From Comamonadaceae bacterium G21597-S1 (GTDB taxonomy: Bacteria > Pseudomonadota > Gammaproteobacteria > Burkholderiales > Burkholderiaceae_C): DNA of 64,000 nt. Below the pieces are notes generated by a model, which saw nothing but the letters and a program-made list of their open reading frames with translations, was not told the DNA's origin and did no database searches. Each line of letters begins with the position of its first letter. The first letter of the stretch is position 1. The DNA lies in assembly GCA_027214345.1 (NCBI GenBank), contig JAPWHR010000019.1, forward strand, positions 35,101 through 99,100, read 5' to 3'. Positions 16,409-25,778 of this stretch are shown here, in pieces. The translations under genes were made by a program, and so were the position numbers.

Positions 16409-18583
16409 ATGAACCTGACCATCCTCCTGCCGCGCCTGTCGGGCGTGTTTGCCCTGGCCGGCGCCGCGCTGGCCTGCCTGCCGGCCCAGGCGCAACTGCT
16501 GGGCGGCGCCGGTGCCGGCTCCGTCGTCACCACCGAACAGGTCCGGGCCGAACTCGTGGCCCAGGCGCCCGACGGCGTGTCACCGGGCAAGACGGTCTGG
16601 GTGGGGCTGCAGATCACCCACAAGCCCGAGTGGCACACCTACTGGAAAAATGCCGGCGACTCCGGCCTGCCGACGCAGCTGCAATGGACGCTGCCCGACG
16701 GCGTGACGGCCGGTGACATCCAGTGGCCGCTGCCACGCAAGATCCCGATCGGTACGCTGGCCAACTATGGCTACAAGGACACGGTGCTGCTGCCGGTACC
16801 GCTGACGATCAGCCCGCAGTTCAAGCCGGCACTGTTGTCCGATGCACTGACGGTCACGCTCGACGCGGCCTGGCTGGTATGCAAGACCGAATGTATTCCG
16901 GAAGAAGGCCGGTTCACGCTGCAGATCCCGCTCAAGAGCTCGACCGCCGGTCATGGCGCCGCCTTCGACGCGGCCTGGCGCGCCGCGCCAACTCCGCTGG
17001 CGCCGGCGCCGGGCAACAGCCTGGCCGTCGACGGCCGCGCGATCCAGCTCGCCGTGCATGGCCTGCCGGCCGACTGGCAAGGCCGCACGCTGGCGTTTTT
17101 CCCGGAGACGCCCGAGGTCATCGAGACCGCGGCCGATTGGCAACAGTCCTGGGACGGCGCGGTCTGGACCGCCCGGGTGCCCTTGTCGCCGCAGCGCAGC
17201 AACAGCCCGCAGGTGATGCCGGTGGTGCTGGCGCTGGACGACCAGGGCCGTCGCATCGAGTTGCCGGTGTCCGGCACCTGGCCGCAGGCCGGTGGCGTGG
17301 CGCCGGAGTCCACCGCCTTGCAGGCGGCGTTGGCGGCCAAGGGCGGCAGCGGCTCGACGGCATTCGGGGCGTCGTCCGCAGCGCCGATCGGTTTCTGGGC
17401 CGCCCTGGCCGGCGCCTTGATCGGCGGCCTGATCCTGAACCTGATGCCTTGCGTCTTTCCGATCCTGGCGATCAAGGTGCTGGGTTTTGCGCGCCACGCC
17501 GACGACCGACGGGCGCACCGCATCAACGGCATTGCCTATACCGCTGGCGTGCTGGTCAGTTTCGTCGCGCTCGGCATGGTGCTGATGGCGCTGCGCAGCG
17601 CCGGTGAAAGCCTGGGCTGGGGCTTCCAGTTGCAGAACCCGGCCGTGGTCGCGGCACTGGCGTTGCTGTTCACGCTGATCGGGCTGAACCTGGCGGGCGT
17701 GTTCCAGTTCGCCCAGGTCGTGCCCTCCCGCCTGGCCGGTTTCCAGCCGCGCCATCCAGTGGTCGACGCCTTCTTCACCGGCGTGCTGGCCGTGGCGATC
17801 GCCTCACCGTGCACGGCGCCGTTCATGGGCGCCTCGCTCGGGCTGGCGGTCGCGTTGCCGCCGCCGCAGGCAATCGCGGTGTTTGCCGTGCTGGGCCTGG
17901 GCCTGGCGCTGCCCTATCTGGTGGCGAGCATGGTGCCAGCCTTCGCGCGTGCGCTGCCACGGCCCGGTGCCTGGATGGATAGCCTGAAGAAGTTCATGGC
18001 TTTTCCGATGTTCGCCACCGTGGCCTGGCTGGTGTGGGTGCTGGGACAACAAAGCGGCATCGACGGCGCCGGCGCCCTGCTGGCGCTGCTGGTGGCCGTG
18101 GCCTTCGTGGCCTGGGCCTTGTCGCTGGCCGGTCGCAGCCGCATCGTGGCCGGCGGCATCTCCGTGGCCGCATTGCTGGGCCTGGCCTGGGGCATCGGTC
18201 CGTACGTGACCGCGCCGGCCGCGATCGCGCGCCAGCAGGCCGACGGCCCCTGGCAGGCCTGGGCACCAGGGCGGGTCGACCAGATCGTGGCCGCCGGCCA
18301 GCCGGTCTTCGTCGATTTCACTGCCGCCTGGTGTGTGACCTGTCAGTACAACAAGAAGACCACACTCAGCGACCCGGCCGTGCTGGCCGACCTGGCGGAG
18401 AAAAAAGTGGTGCTGCTGCGCGCCGACTGGACCCGGCGCGACCCCGCCATCACCGCCGCGCTGCAGCAACTCGGCCGCAACGGCGTGCCGGTCTATGTGT
18501 TGTACCAGGCCGGTCGCGCACCGGTGCTGATGTCCGAGATCCTGAGCGTCGCCGACATGCGCGCCGCACTGGCCACTTTGTGA
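16409..18583 (+). CDS. DsbD/ScsB-type thiol:disulfide interchange protein
   Basis: A 724-residue membrane reductase. MNLTILLPRLSGVFALAGA to AQAQ is a signal peptide, so the ATG at 16409 is preferred to 16379. Residues about 30-270 form the periplasmic DsbD-N-like domain of the ScsB type (EWHTYWKNAGDSGLPTQLQW). About eight hydrophobic segments follow between residues 320 and 600 and contain the membrane cysteines C348 (NLMPCVFPI) and C468 (SPCTAPFMG). The C-terminal thioredoxin domain carries C642 and C645 in WCVTCQYNK. Electrons pass from cytoplasmic thioredoxin through the membrane domain to periplasmic partners. The next gene, an exported thioredoxin-fold protein, is a plausible partner. 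Confidence 0.9.
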   Translation: MNLTILLPRLSGVFALAGAALACLPAQAQLLGGAGAGSVVTTEQVRAELVAQAPDGVSPGKTVWVGLQITHKPEWHTYWKNAGDSGLPTQLQWTLPDGVTAGDIQWPLPRKIPIGTLANYGYKDTVLLPVPLTISPQFKPALLSDALTVTLDAAWLVCKTECIPEEGRFTLQIPLKSSTAGHGAAFDAAWRAAPTPLAPAPGNSLAVDGRAIQLAVHGLPADWQGRTLAFFPETPEVIETAADWQQSWDGAVWTARVPLSPQRSNSPQVMPVVLALDDQGRRIELPVSGTWPQAGGVAPESTALQAALAAKGGSGSTAFGASSAAPIGFWAALAGALIGGLILNLMPCVFPILAIKVLGFARHADDRRAHRINGIAYTAGVLVSFVALGMVLMALRSAGESLGWGFQLQNPAVVAALALLFTLIGLNLAGVFQFAQVVPSRLAGFQPRHPVVDAFFTGVLAVAIASPCTAPFMGASLGLAVALPPPQAIAVFAVLGLGLALPYLVASMVPAFARALPRPGAWMDSLKKFMAFPMFATVAWLVWVLGQQSGIDGAGALLALLVAVAFVAWALSLAGRSRIVAGGISVAALLGLAWGIGPYVTAPAAIARQQADGPWQAWAPGRVDQIVAAGQPVFVDFTAAWCVTCQYNKKTTLSDPAVLADLAEKKVVLLRADWTRRDPAITAALQQLGRNGVPVYVLYQAGRAPVLMSEILSVADMRAALATL

Positions 18584-18629
18584 TGCCACGATCCGCAACC
18601 CCGTCCAGCCGCTGAAAAGGAGATCGCCC

Positions 18630-19244
18630 ATGTTGCGCCGTACCCTGCTGTCGAGTGCCGCTCTTGCCGGCCTCGGTGTATCCACCACCGTTCTCGCCGC
18701 ACCCGCGGTCGGCCAGACGGCCCCGGCGTTCAGCCTGCCGGACACCGCGGGCAAGACAGTCGCGTTGTCCAGCTTTCGCGGCAAGCACGTGGTGCTGGAA
18801 TGGATCAACCCTGGTTGCCCCTATGTCCGCAAGCATTACGGCAGCGCCAACATGCAGGGTACGCAGAAAGAAGTCACGGCGGCCGGCGTGGTCTGGCTGG
18901 CGATCAACTCGACCGAGGAGGCCGCCAGCGACTACCTGGCACCGACACAGATGGCGGCCTGGATGCGGGAGCAGCAGGCCGGCGCGACCCATACGCTGAT
19001 GGATGTCGAAGGCGCGGTCGGCAAGGCGTACGGCGCCCGTACCACGCCACACATGTACATCGTCGACCCGCAGGGCCTGCTGGTCTACGCCGGCGGCATC
19101 GACAGCATCGCGTCGTCGCGGGTGGCCGACATCAAGACGGCCGTCAACTACGTCAAACAAGGCGTCCGGGAGGCGCTGGCCGGCCAGCCGATCAGTGCCG
19201 CGACGACCCGACCCTACGGCTGCTCGATCAAATACAAGACCTGA
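18630..19244 (+). CDS. Exported thioredoxin-fold (AhpC/TSA-like) protein
   Basis: A 204-residue protein with a signal peptide ([18 protein letters not shown] to VLAAPA). The mature part is a peroxiredoxin/TlpA-like thioredoxin fold: [16 protein letters not shown], then [15 protein letters not shown] near residue 62, where only the first Cys of a CxxC is present, and [18 protein letters not shown] near residue 135. A strong AAAGGAGA ribosome site precedes the ATG. It starts 46 bp after the DsbD-like gene on the same strand, so the two are probably one operon. A peroxidase-like or thiol-transfer role in the periplasm is likely, with the DsbD-like protein as reductant. The second Cys near the C-terminus (PYGCSIKY) could be the resolving residue. 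Confidence 0.85.
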   Translation: MLRRTLLSSAALAGLGVSTTVLAAPAVGQTAPAFSLPDTAGKTVALSSFRGKHVVLEWINPGCPYVRKHYGSANMQGTQKEVTAAGVVWLAINSTEEAASDYLAPTQMAAWMREQQAGATHTLMDVEGAVGKAYGARTTPHMYIVDPQGLLVYAGGIDSIASSRVADIKTAVNYVKQGVREALAGQPISAATTRPYGCSIKYKT

Positions 19245-19341
19245 ACGCCGTCGCTGCCGGCGCCCTGAACGCGGTCCGGATCCGGGCCGCGAAGGCCCGC
19301 GGACCCAGCGGCAGCCGGTACCGTGCTGCCACAATAGCCCC

Positions 19342-20481
19342 ATGACCGCACCCGATGCCGGCAGCCCGTTTGCGGCGCTGCAAAACGACACATTCCTGCG
19401 CGCCTGCATGCGCCAGGCCACCGACCACACGCCGGTATGGCTGATGCGCCAGGCCGGCCGTTACCTGCCCGAATACCGTGCCACGCGCGCCAAGGCCGGC
19501 AGCTTCATGGGCCTGGCGACGAACACCGACTATGCCACCGAAGTCACGCTGCAGCCCCTCGAACGTTATCCGCTGGACGCCGCCATCCTGTTCAGCGACA
19601 TCCTGACCATTCCTGACGCGATGGGCCTGGGACTGAGTTTTGCCATCGGCGAAGGCCCCAAATTCGCCCATCCGGTGCGCGACGAGACCGCCGTGCAGGC
19701 ATTGCGCGTGCCCGACATGGACAAGCTGCGGTACGTATTCGATGCCGTCACGTCGATCCGCAGGGCCTTGCACGGCCGGGTGCCGCTGATCGGCTTCTCC
19801 GGCAGCCCGTGGACACTGGCCTGCTACATGGTCGAGGGCGCGGGTTCGGACGACTACCGGCTGGTCAAGACCATGATGTATGCCCGTCCGGATCTGATGC
19901 ACCACATGCTGGCCATCAACGCCGACGCCGTGGCTGCCTACCTGAATGCCCAGATCGACGCCGGTGCCCAGGCGGTGATGATCTTCGACAGCTGGGGCGG
20001 CGTGCTGGCCGATGGGGCGTTCCAGCAGTTCAGCCTGGCCTACACCGCCCGCGTGCTGGCCCAACTCAAGCGCCGGCAGGATGGCGTCGTGATCCCGCGC
20101 ATCGTCTTCACCAAAGGCGGTGGCTTGTGGCTGTCCGAGATGGGCCGACTCGATTGCGAGGTGCTGGGGCTGGACTGGACCGTCAACCTGGGTCAGGCAC
20201 GCCGCATGGTCGGCGGCGCGGTCGGCGGTCCGGGCAAGGCCTTGCAGGGCAATATCGATCCGAACGTGTTGTTCGCCCGGCCCGAGCAGATCCACGCCGA
20301 GGTCCGGCGTGTGCTCGAGAGCTTCGGCCCCCCCCACCGGGTGGTTGCCGGCGACCCGGACCAGACGGGCCCGACCCATGTCTTCAACCTCGGTCATGGC
20401 ATCAGCCAGCACACCCCTCCTGAAAACGTAGCTGCGCTGGTCGAGGCGGTGCATGCGGTATCGCGACAGTTGCGCGCATGA
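19342..20481 (+). CDS. hemE: Uroporphyrinogen decarboxylase
   Basis: A 379-residue TIM-barrel enzyme. The first signature, [15 protein letters not shown], is at residues about 30-45 and contains the Arg pair that binds substrate carboxylates. [17 protein letters not shown] near residue 155 is the second signature, and [13 protein letters not shown] sits near the C-terminus. It decarboxylates the four acetate side chains of uroporphyrinogen III to give coproporphyrinogen III in haem synthesis, without a cofactor, in the cytosol. The ATG at 19342 matches the usual N-terminus. It is followed by a 350-bp AT-rich gap and priA, an arrangement common in Burkholderiales. Confidence 0.96.
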   Translation: MTAPDAGSPFAALQNDTFLRACMRQATDHTPVWLMRQAGRYLPEYRATRAKAGSFMGLATNTDYATEVTLQPLERYPLDAAILFSDILTIPDAMGLGLSFAIGEGPKFAHPVRDETAVQALRVPDMDKLRYVFDAVTSIRRALHGRVPLIGFSGSPWTLACYMVEGAGSDDYRLVKTMMYARPDLMHHMLAINADAVAAYLNAQIDAGAQAVMIFDSWGGVLADGAFQQFSLAYTARVLAQLKRRQDGVVIPRIVFTKGGGLWLSEMGRLDCEVLGLDWTVNLGQARRMVGGAVGGPGKALQGNIDPNVLFARPEQIHAEVRRVLESFGPPHRVVAGDPDQTGPTHVFNLGHGISQHTPPENVAALVEAVHAVSRQLRA

Positions 20482-20538
20482 CACGTTCCGGTCCGTGCCT
20501 ACCACAAACGGCGGCCGATCAGGTTGGTGACTCCTGAC

Positions 20539-20547
20539 TTATGCACA
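20539..20547 (+). promoter_or_regulatory. DnaA-box match TTATGCACA
   Basis: Perfect match to the TTATNCACA consensus in the AT-rich gap upstream of priA. Confidence 0.5.
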
Positions 20548-20673
20548 AAATCCGTGCTGCACTGCGCCACGACCGGCGCCGGCGATCGCACCCCACTACA
20601 AAAGCGATAGCCATCGCAAGTTGTTGATTCATAACGGTTTTGGCGCTTTGCTTTTTTGATGGGCATTCCAGTC

Positions 20674-20696
20674 AAAGCCTTTGTTTACAAGGCTTT
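20674..20696. other. Hairpin in the hemE-priA gap
   Basis: An 8-bp perfect stem with the 7-nt loop TGTTTAC. No T run follows, so it is more likely an operator or cruciform-type dyad than a terminator. Confidence 0.45.
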
Positions 20697-20726
20697 CGCG
20701 TGTGCCGCGGCCGGATATCAACAAAG

Positions 20727-20735
20727 TTATCCACA
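20727..20735 (+). promoter_or_regulatory. DnaA-box match TTATCCACA
   Basis: Perfect match to the strongest E. coli DnaA box (R1 type), 97 bp before the priA start codon. Confidence 0.55.
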
Positions 20736-20831
20736 GAAAACTTGGATGAGGTCTAAAGTTCTTTCAGATCAAGCACTTAACCCCAACTTCACAAGTTCAC
20801 TTCAAGAACACCCCCCAAACGACGCTTTGCG

Positions 20832-22988
20832 ATGGCGCACCTGATTCCCGTCCTGGTCCAGACGCCGGCGCATAGCCAGATCGGCGGTGCGCTGACCTAC
20901 CGAAGTGAATCACCGCTGACGCCCGGCACCCTGGTGCGCGTGCCCCTGGGTCGGCGCGAGACGCTCGGTGTGGTGTGGGACGGCGAGACCGCACACGACC
21001 CGGTGCTGGATCCGTCCCGGCTGCGGCCGGTCTCGACGGTGCTCGACGCCCTGCCGCCGCTGGGGCCGAACTGGCGCCAGCTGGTGGCCTTTGCGGCCCG
21101 GTATTACCAGCGTGCGCCCGGTGAGGTGGGTTTGTCGGCATTGCCGCCGCCGCTGCGTGACCTGAGCGAGGTCCAGTTGCAGCGCCGGCTGCGCCGCAAG
21201 ACCCCAGCGGCCGGGGCGGCGGCCAGCCCATCGGCAGCGCCCGACGGCGCCCAGGCGCCGGGGGGACAGGCGTGGCCACTGAGCGCCGAACAACAGGCGG
21301 TGATGGAGCAACTGCGCCACGGTGATGGCACCTTCGTGTTGTTCGGGGCTACGGGCAGCGGCAAGACCGAGGTCTATCTGCAATGCGTGCAGGAGCTGAT
21401 CGAACACCAGCCCGATGCCCAGGCGCTGATCATGGTGCCCGAGATCAACCTCACGCCGCAGCTGCAACAACGCTTCCTGGCGCGTTTCGCGCCGCGGTTC
21501 GGCACCGAGGCGGTGGTGTCGATGCACAGCGGCATGACCCACCCGCAGCGCCTGCGCAGCTGGCTGGCCGCACACATGGGCACGGCGCGCATCGTGCTGG
21601 GAACCCGGATGGCCATCTTCGCGTCCATGCCGCGGCTGCAGCTCATCGTCGTCGACGAGGAACACGACCCCAGCTACAAGCAGCAAGAGGGCGCACGGTA
21701 TTCGGCGCGCGACCTGGCGATCTATCGCGGCCAACTGGAAAAGGCCAAGGTGATCCTGGGCTCGGCCACGCCCTCGCTGGAGAGCTGGTACCACAGCCGG
21801 CCACGCGCCGAAGGCGGCCGATATACGCGGCTACACATGCCCAGCCGGGTCGGCGACCAGGCGCGACTGCCGCTGGTGCGCCGGGTCGACATGAACCACC
21901 AGCCGCGACGCGCGGTGATCGCGCCGCCCTTGCTCGAGGCGATCCGTCAGCGCGTGGCCGCCGGCGAACAAAGCCTGGTGCTGCTGAACCGGCGCGGGTA
22001 CGCACCGGTGCTGCAATGCGGCGCCTGCGACTGGAAAAGCGCCTGCCCGCATTGCAGCGCGTACCGGGTGTTCCACAAGATCGATCGCAGCCTGCGTTGC
22101 CACCACTGCGGATTCGCCGAACCCGTGCCGCGTGCCTGCCCTGAATGCGGCAACCTGGACATCGCACCGATCGGGCGCGGCACCGAACAGCTGCAGGAAC
22201 ATGTGGCCGCACTGCTGTCCGACGTGCGCCGTCCCGGCTCGCAGACGCCCGAGCAACCGCAGGGACTGGCAGTCAACGTGGCGCGTATCGACGCCGACAG
22301 CACCCGCCTGGCCGGCAGCCTGCAGACGCAGCTGGCGCAGGTGCACTCGGGCGAAGTCGACGTGCTCGTGGGTACGCAGATGGTCGCCAAGGGCCATGAT
22401 TTCCGGCGCATCACGCTGGTGGCGGCGCTCAATGCCGACAACGCCTTGTTCTCCAGCGACTTCCGTGCGCCCGAACGCCTGTTCAGCCTGCTCATGCAGG
22501 CCGCCGGCCGGGCCGGCCGCGACGCCGCGGTCAGCGGCCACAGCGAGATGTGGATCCAGACCTTCCAGCCCCAGCATCCGCTGTTCGACGCGCTCAAGCG
22601 CCACGATTACCCGGCCTTTGCCGAGCAGCAGTTGCAGGACCGCGCTGGCGCCGGCCTGCCGCCGTTCTCGTTCCAGGCCCTGCTGCGCGCCGAGGCGCGG
22701 ACCCAGGAGGCGGCCCAGGGTTTCCTCGAGGCGGCCAGTGCCGCGGCTCAGGCACAACTGGCGGATCTGCCCGGTTTCGAGCTGGTCACGCTGTATCCGG
22801 CGGTGCCGATGACGATCCAGCGCGTGGCCAACGTGGAACGCGCGCAGATGCTGGTGGAGAGTCCGTCGCGCAAGGCCTTGCAGGGCTTCCTGGCGGCCTG
22901 GCACGAGCTGCTGCACGCGGTGCGTCAGGGCGAGGCCGGCCGCGGCCTGTTGCGCTGGGCGGTGGACGTGGATCCCCTGGCAATCTGA
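20832..22988 (+). CDS. priA: Primosomal replication-restart helicase PriA
   Basis: A 718-residue superfamily 2 DNA helicase. The N-terminal 3'-DNA-binding domain (residues 1-110) precedes the helicase core, with Walker A FGATGSGKTEVY near residue 175 and Walker B VVDEEHD near residue 275. Zinc-binding cysteines follow around residues 395-440 (CGACDWKSACPHC, CHHCGFAEPVPRACPECG). Then come motifs V and VI, VGTQMVAKGHDF and MQAAGRAGRD. It rebuilds replisomes at stalled forks, acting at branched DNA with PriB/DnaT or directly with DnaB. The ATG at 20832 gives MAHLIPVLVQTP, the normal PriA beginning. It lies downstream of a gap with DnaA boxes. Confidence 0.96.
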   Translation: MAHLIPVLVQTPAHSQIGGALTYRSESPLTPGTLVRVPLGRRETLGVVWDGETAHDPVLDPSRLRPVSTVLDALPPLGPNWRQLVAFAARYYQRAPGEVGLSALPPPLRDLSEVQLQRRLRRKTPAAGAAASPSAAPDGAQAPGGQAWPLSAEQQAVMEQLRHGDGTFVLFGATGSGKTEVYLQCVQELIEHQPDAQALIMVPEINLTPQLQQRFLARFAPRFGTEAVVSMHSGMTHPQRLRSWLAAHMGTARIVLGTRMAIFASMPRLQLIVVDEEHDPSYKQQEGARYSARDLAIYRGQLEKAKVILGSATPSLESWYHSRPRAEGGRYTRLHMPSRVGDQARLPLVRRVDMNHQPRRAVIAPPLLEAIRQRVAAGEQSLVLLNRRGYAPVLQCGACDWKSACPHCSAYRVFHKIDRSLRCHHCGFAEPVPRACPECGNLDIAPIGRGTEQLQEHVAALLSDVRRPGSQTPEQPQGLAVNVARIDADSTRLAGSLQTQLAQVHSGEVDVLVGTQMVAKGHDFRRITLVAALNADNALFSSDFRAPERLFSLLMQAAGRAGRDAAVSGHSEMWIQTFQPQHPLFDALKRHDYPAFAEQQLQDRAGAGLPPFSFQALLRAEARTQEAAQGFLEAASAAAQAQLADLPGFELVTLYPAVPMTIQRVANVERAQMLVESPSRKALQGFLAAWHELLHAVRQGEAGRGLLRWAVDVDPLAI

Positions 22989-23148
22989 GGCGCCGAACCC
23001 GGGTTTCGATGCTGCAATCGCAACAATCCAAGGCAAGCCCTCGCGGGGCGCGTCCGGCGTGGACGTTCCCGGCCCCGACCGGTCCCGGCTGGATCCGGCG
23101 CAGGCACCGTGCCTGGACGAAGTGCGGCGCCGCGCCGCGGTTCCTGCC

Positions 23149-25770
23149 CTACCCGTCCAATCCCGCGTCCGGCATGACGAAACGATCGAACTGCGCGATC
23201 GGCAACGGCCGGCTGATCAGGTAGCCCTGGCAGTAGTCGCAGCCATGCGCGGCCAGGAAGTCGCGCTGGCCCTGCAGTTCGACACCTTCGGCGATCACGG
23301 CCAGCCCCAGGCTCTGGCCCAGTGCGATCACGGTGCGCGCGATCGCCGCGTCGTTCGGATCGGTCAGGACTTCACGCACGAAGGACTGGTCGATCTTGAG
23401 CTGGTCCAGTGGCAGGCGGCGCAGGTAGCTGAGCGACGAATAGCCGGTGCCGAAGTCGTCCAGTGAAAATCCGACGCCCAGTGTCTTGATCTGGCGCATC
23501 TTGTTGATGATGGACTCCTGGTCCGACGCAAACATGCTCTCGGTAATCTCGAGCTTGAGCCGAGCCGGCACCACGCGATGGTGTTCGAGCGCCTGGCGCA
23601 CCTTGTCGACGAAATCGGCCTGCCGGAACTGGTGCACGCTGACGTTGATGGCCAGCGTCAGCCGCGCGGTCTGCGGGTGCGCGGCCCAGGACGCGATCTG
23701 GGCGCAGGCGCGCTGCAACACCCATTCCCCGAGTTCGACGATCAGGCCGGACTGCTCCGCGACCGGGATGAACTCGCCCGGCGACACCGGACCACGTTCG
23801 GGATGGGTCCAGCGCAACAAGGCCTCGGCGCCGACGACCTCGCCGCCGGGCCCGACCTGCGGCTGGTAATGCAGCACCAGGTCATCGCGCGACAGGCTGC
23901 TGCGCAGGTCGACCTCCATCGCCGCGCGGGCCTCGACCGCCGATTGCATCTGCGGATCGAAGAACCGCACCGTATTGCGGCCGGCGGCCTTGGCCTGGTA
24001 CATCGCGACGTCCGAGCGCTTGAGCACCTCCTCCACCGTCGTCGTGTCGACACCGAACAGCGACACGCCGATGCTGGTGCCGCTGCGGTGTTCGCGCCCC
24101 GCGATGTCGTAGGGCGTGCCCAGGCGCACCAGCAGCTTCTCGGCGACCCTGCGCCCGGTGGCGATCGCGTCCGCGGCGCTGGCGCCGGCATCGTCGATCA
24201 ACACGACGAACTCGTCGCCCCCCAGGCGCGCCACCGTGTCGGCGTCGCGCACGCAGGCGCGCATGCGCAGCGCCACCTGCTTGAGCAGCAGGTCGCCCTT
24301 GTCATGGCCCCAGGTGTCGTTGAGCGCCTTGAAGTTGTCCAGGTCGATCAGCAGCAAGGCCCCGAAGCGCCGGCTGCGCAGCGTGGCGCTGAGCGCATGT
24401 TCGAGCCGGTCCTGCAGCAGCCGGCGGTTGGGCAGGTCGGTGAGCGGGTCGTAGAAGGCCAGGCGGCGGATCGCGCTCTTGGCGCTCTTGCGCCCGGTGA
24501 TGTCGCGCGCCATCATGACGAAACGGGGCACGGCCGCACCGTCGACCTGCTTGCGCGCCACCGACAACTCGTACCAGCGCGTGCCCTGCACGAGTTCCAG
24601 CGTGTATTGCTCGCCTTGCGAGAAACCGTCGATCTGCGCGCTGCGCAAGGCCTCCATCGTCACCTCGGCGGCCTGCGCCGGCAACACCTCGAACACGGTG
24701 CGTCCGGCAAAGTCCTCCGCCGGAATCGGCAACAGGCTGTCCGACGGCGCGTAGCAGCTGTGGTAGTTGCCGTGCAGGTCGATCTCGAAGATCGGATCGC
24801 GGATGGCCTCGACCGTGGAACGCAACTGGTTCTGCGTGGCCAGCATCTCGGCCGTGCGTTCGCGCATCAGGGCCTCGAGGCCGGCCTTGTAGCGCCCCTG
24901 CTCGACCAGTAGCTGGGCCAGGTAGGCCAGCAGCAGGCTGGCCAACACCATGGCCGCCGCGGCACTGGGCACCACCGGATCCCGGCCCCAGCCACCCACC
25001 GGCGCCAGATCCAGGTTCCAGGCCCCATTGGGCACCTCCAGGCTGCGGCGCAGCGGCTCGGACAAGGGATCCGGGTGGGAGGCGGAGATGATCTGGTGTT
25101 CGCCACTGTCCGGCAGCACACGCCACAGCCGGTACTCGACATCCCGCGCCCGCAACTCGCCCAGTTCGGCCGCCGAGAGCAGGTCCTGCAGCCGGATCGT
25201 GACGTTCGAAAAGCCCCAGAAGCGATTTTCGCCGTCGGGCTGCGGCAGGAAAATCGGCAACCGGCTGACCACACCCAAGCCGCCTTGTGCCAACTGCAAC
25301 GGTCCGGCCAGGGTCAGCCGCCCGGTATCGCGGGCAAACACCGCCTCGCGCCGCTGCCCCGGGTCGTTGAGCTGGTCGAATCCGATCAGGTTCTCGTTGC
25401 CGGCCAGGGGCATCACATGGCGCACCACGCCGCCGGGCGACAACGACAGCGCCAGCACGCGCGAGCCCCCGCTCAGCAGCTGCGATGCCGCCGCCTCGAA
25501 GTTGACGACCTCGCCATGACCCTGGTGCACCAGTGCCGCCAATGCGCGGTTGTCCGCCAGCATGCCCTCGACGCTGCGCCGCAGCACCTGGGCCCGTTCG
25601 GCGGCCATCTGCGCGATCTTCCCGCGCTCCTGCCGCTGCTTTTCGACTTGCAGCCGATACAACAGGGTCGTTCCCATGGCCAGCAGCAAGACGAACACCA
25701 GCGCCGCGATCAGCCACGACGGCCAGGCACCGTTGCGCATCTGGCCTCGTTGGTCGACGACGGAACGCAT
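23149..25770 (-). CDS. CHASE-PAS-GGDEF-EAL cyclic-di-GMP protein
   Basis: An 873-residue membrane signalling protein. A transmembrane helix at residues about 17-38 leads to a periplasmic CHASE-like sensor domain (LIGFDQLNDPGQRREAVFAR, then LTLAGPLQLAQGGLGVVSRL). A second helix lies near residue 270, and a PAS domain near 310-425. The GGDEF motif is intact at residues 517-521, so it should make c-di-GMP, and the EAL motif is intact at 649-651 with DDFGTGYSSLSYLRRLP, so it may also degrade it. Bifunctional proteins usually favour one activity, which sequence does not settle. The ATG at 25770 follows the AEC transporter stop by 8 bp, so both are cotranscribed. Confidence 0.9.
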   Translation of the reverse strand: MRSVVDQRGQMRNGAWPSWLIAALVFVLLLAMGTTLLYRLQVEKQRQERGKIAQMAAERAQVLRRSVEGMLADNRALAALVHQGHGEVVNFEAAASQLLSGGSRVLALSLSPGGVVRHVMPLAGNENLIGFDQLNDPGQRREAVFARDTGRLTLAGPLQLAQGGLGVVSRLPIFLPQPDGENRFWGFSNVTIRLQDLLSAAELGELRARDVEYRLWRVLPDSGEHQIISASHPDPLSEPLRRSLEVPNGAWNLDLAPVGGWGRDPVVPSAAAAMVLASLLLAYLAQLLVEQGRYKAGLEALMRERTAEMLATQNQLRSTVEAIRDPIFEIDLHGNYHSCYAPSDSLLPIPAEDFAGRTVFEVLPAQAAEVTMEALRSAQIDGFSQGEQYTLELVQGTRWYELSVARKQVDGAAVPRFVMMARDITGRKSAKSAIRRLAFYDPLTDLPNRRLLQDRLEHALSATLRSRRFGALLLIDLDNFKALNDTWGHDKGDLLLKQVALRMRACVRDADTVARLGGDEFVVLIDDAGASAADAIATGRRVAEKLLVRLGTPYDIAGREHRSGTSIGVSLFGVDTTTVEEVLKRSDVAMYQAKAAGRNTVRFFDPQMQSAVEARAAMEVDLRSSLSRDDLVLHYQPQVGPGGEVVGAEALLRWTHPERGPVSPGEFIPVAEQSGLIVELGEWVLQRACAQIASWAAHPQTARLTLAINVSVHQFRQADFVDKVRQALEHHRVVPARLKLEITESMFASDQESIINKMRQIKTLGVGFSLDDFGTGYSSLSYLRRLPLDQLKIDQSFVREVLTDPNDAAIARTVIALGQSLGLAVIAEGVELQGQRDFLAAHGCDYCQGYLISRPLPIAQFDRFVMPDAGLDG

Positions 25771-25778
25771 GGCCGGCC

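Larger units (their letters stand above)
20482..20831. other. 350-bp AT-rich intergenic region with two DnaA-box matches
   Basis: No gene is seen. The region stands out by low GC and contains TTATGCACA at 20539-20547 and the consensus TTATCCACA at 20727-20735, both on the plus strand about 188 bp apart. It also contains a dyad GCGAT-AGCC-ATCGC at 20604-20617, a run of six T at 20652-20657, and an 8-bp hairpin (AAAGCCTT facing AAGGCTTT, 7-nt loop) at 20674-20696 with no T tract. It must hold the priA promoter. It could be a DnaA-regulated promoter or a DnaA-binding locus; with no dnaA, gidA or parAB nearby it is unlikely to be the main origin. Confidence 0.6.

Noticed and set aside
20482..20831. 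The hemE-priA gap as chromosomal replication origin.
   Set aside because: Only two DnaA boxes, and no dnaA, dnaN, gidA or parAB nearby. Reported instead as a possible DnaA-regulated site.
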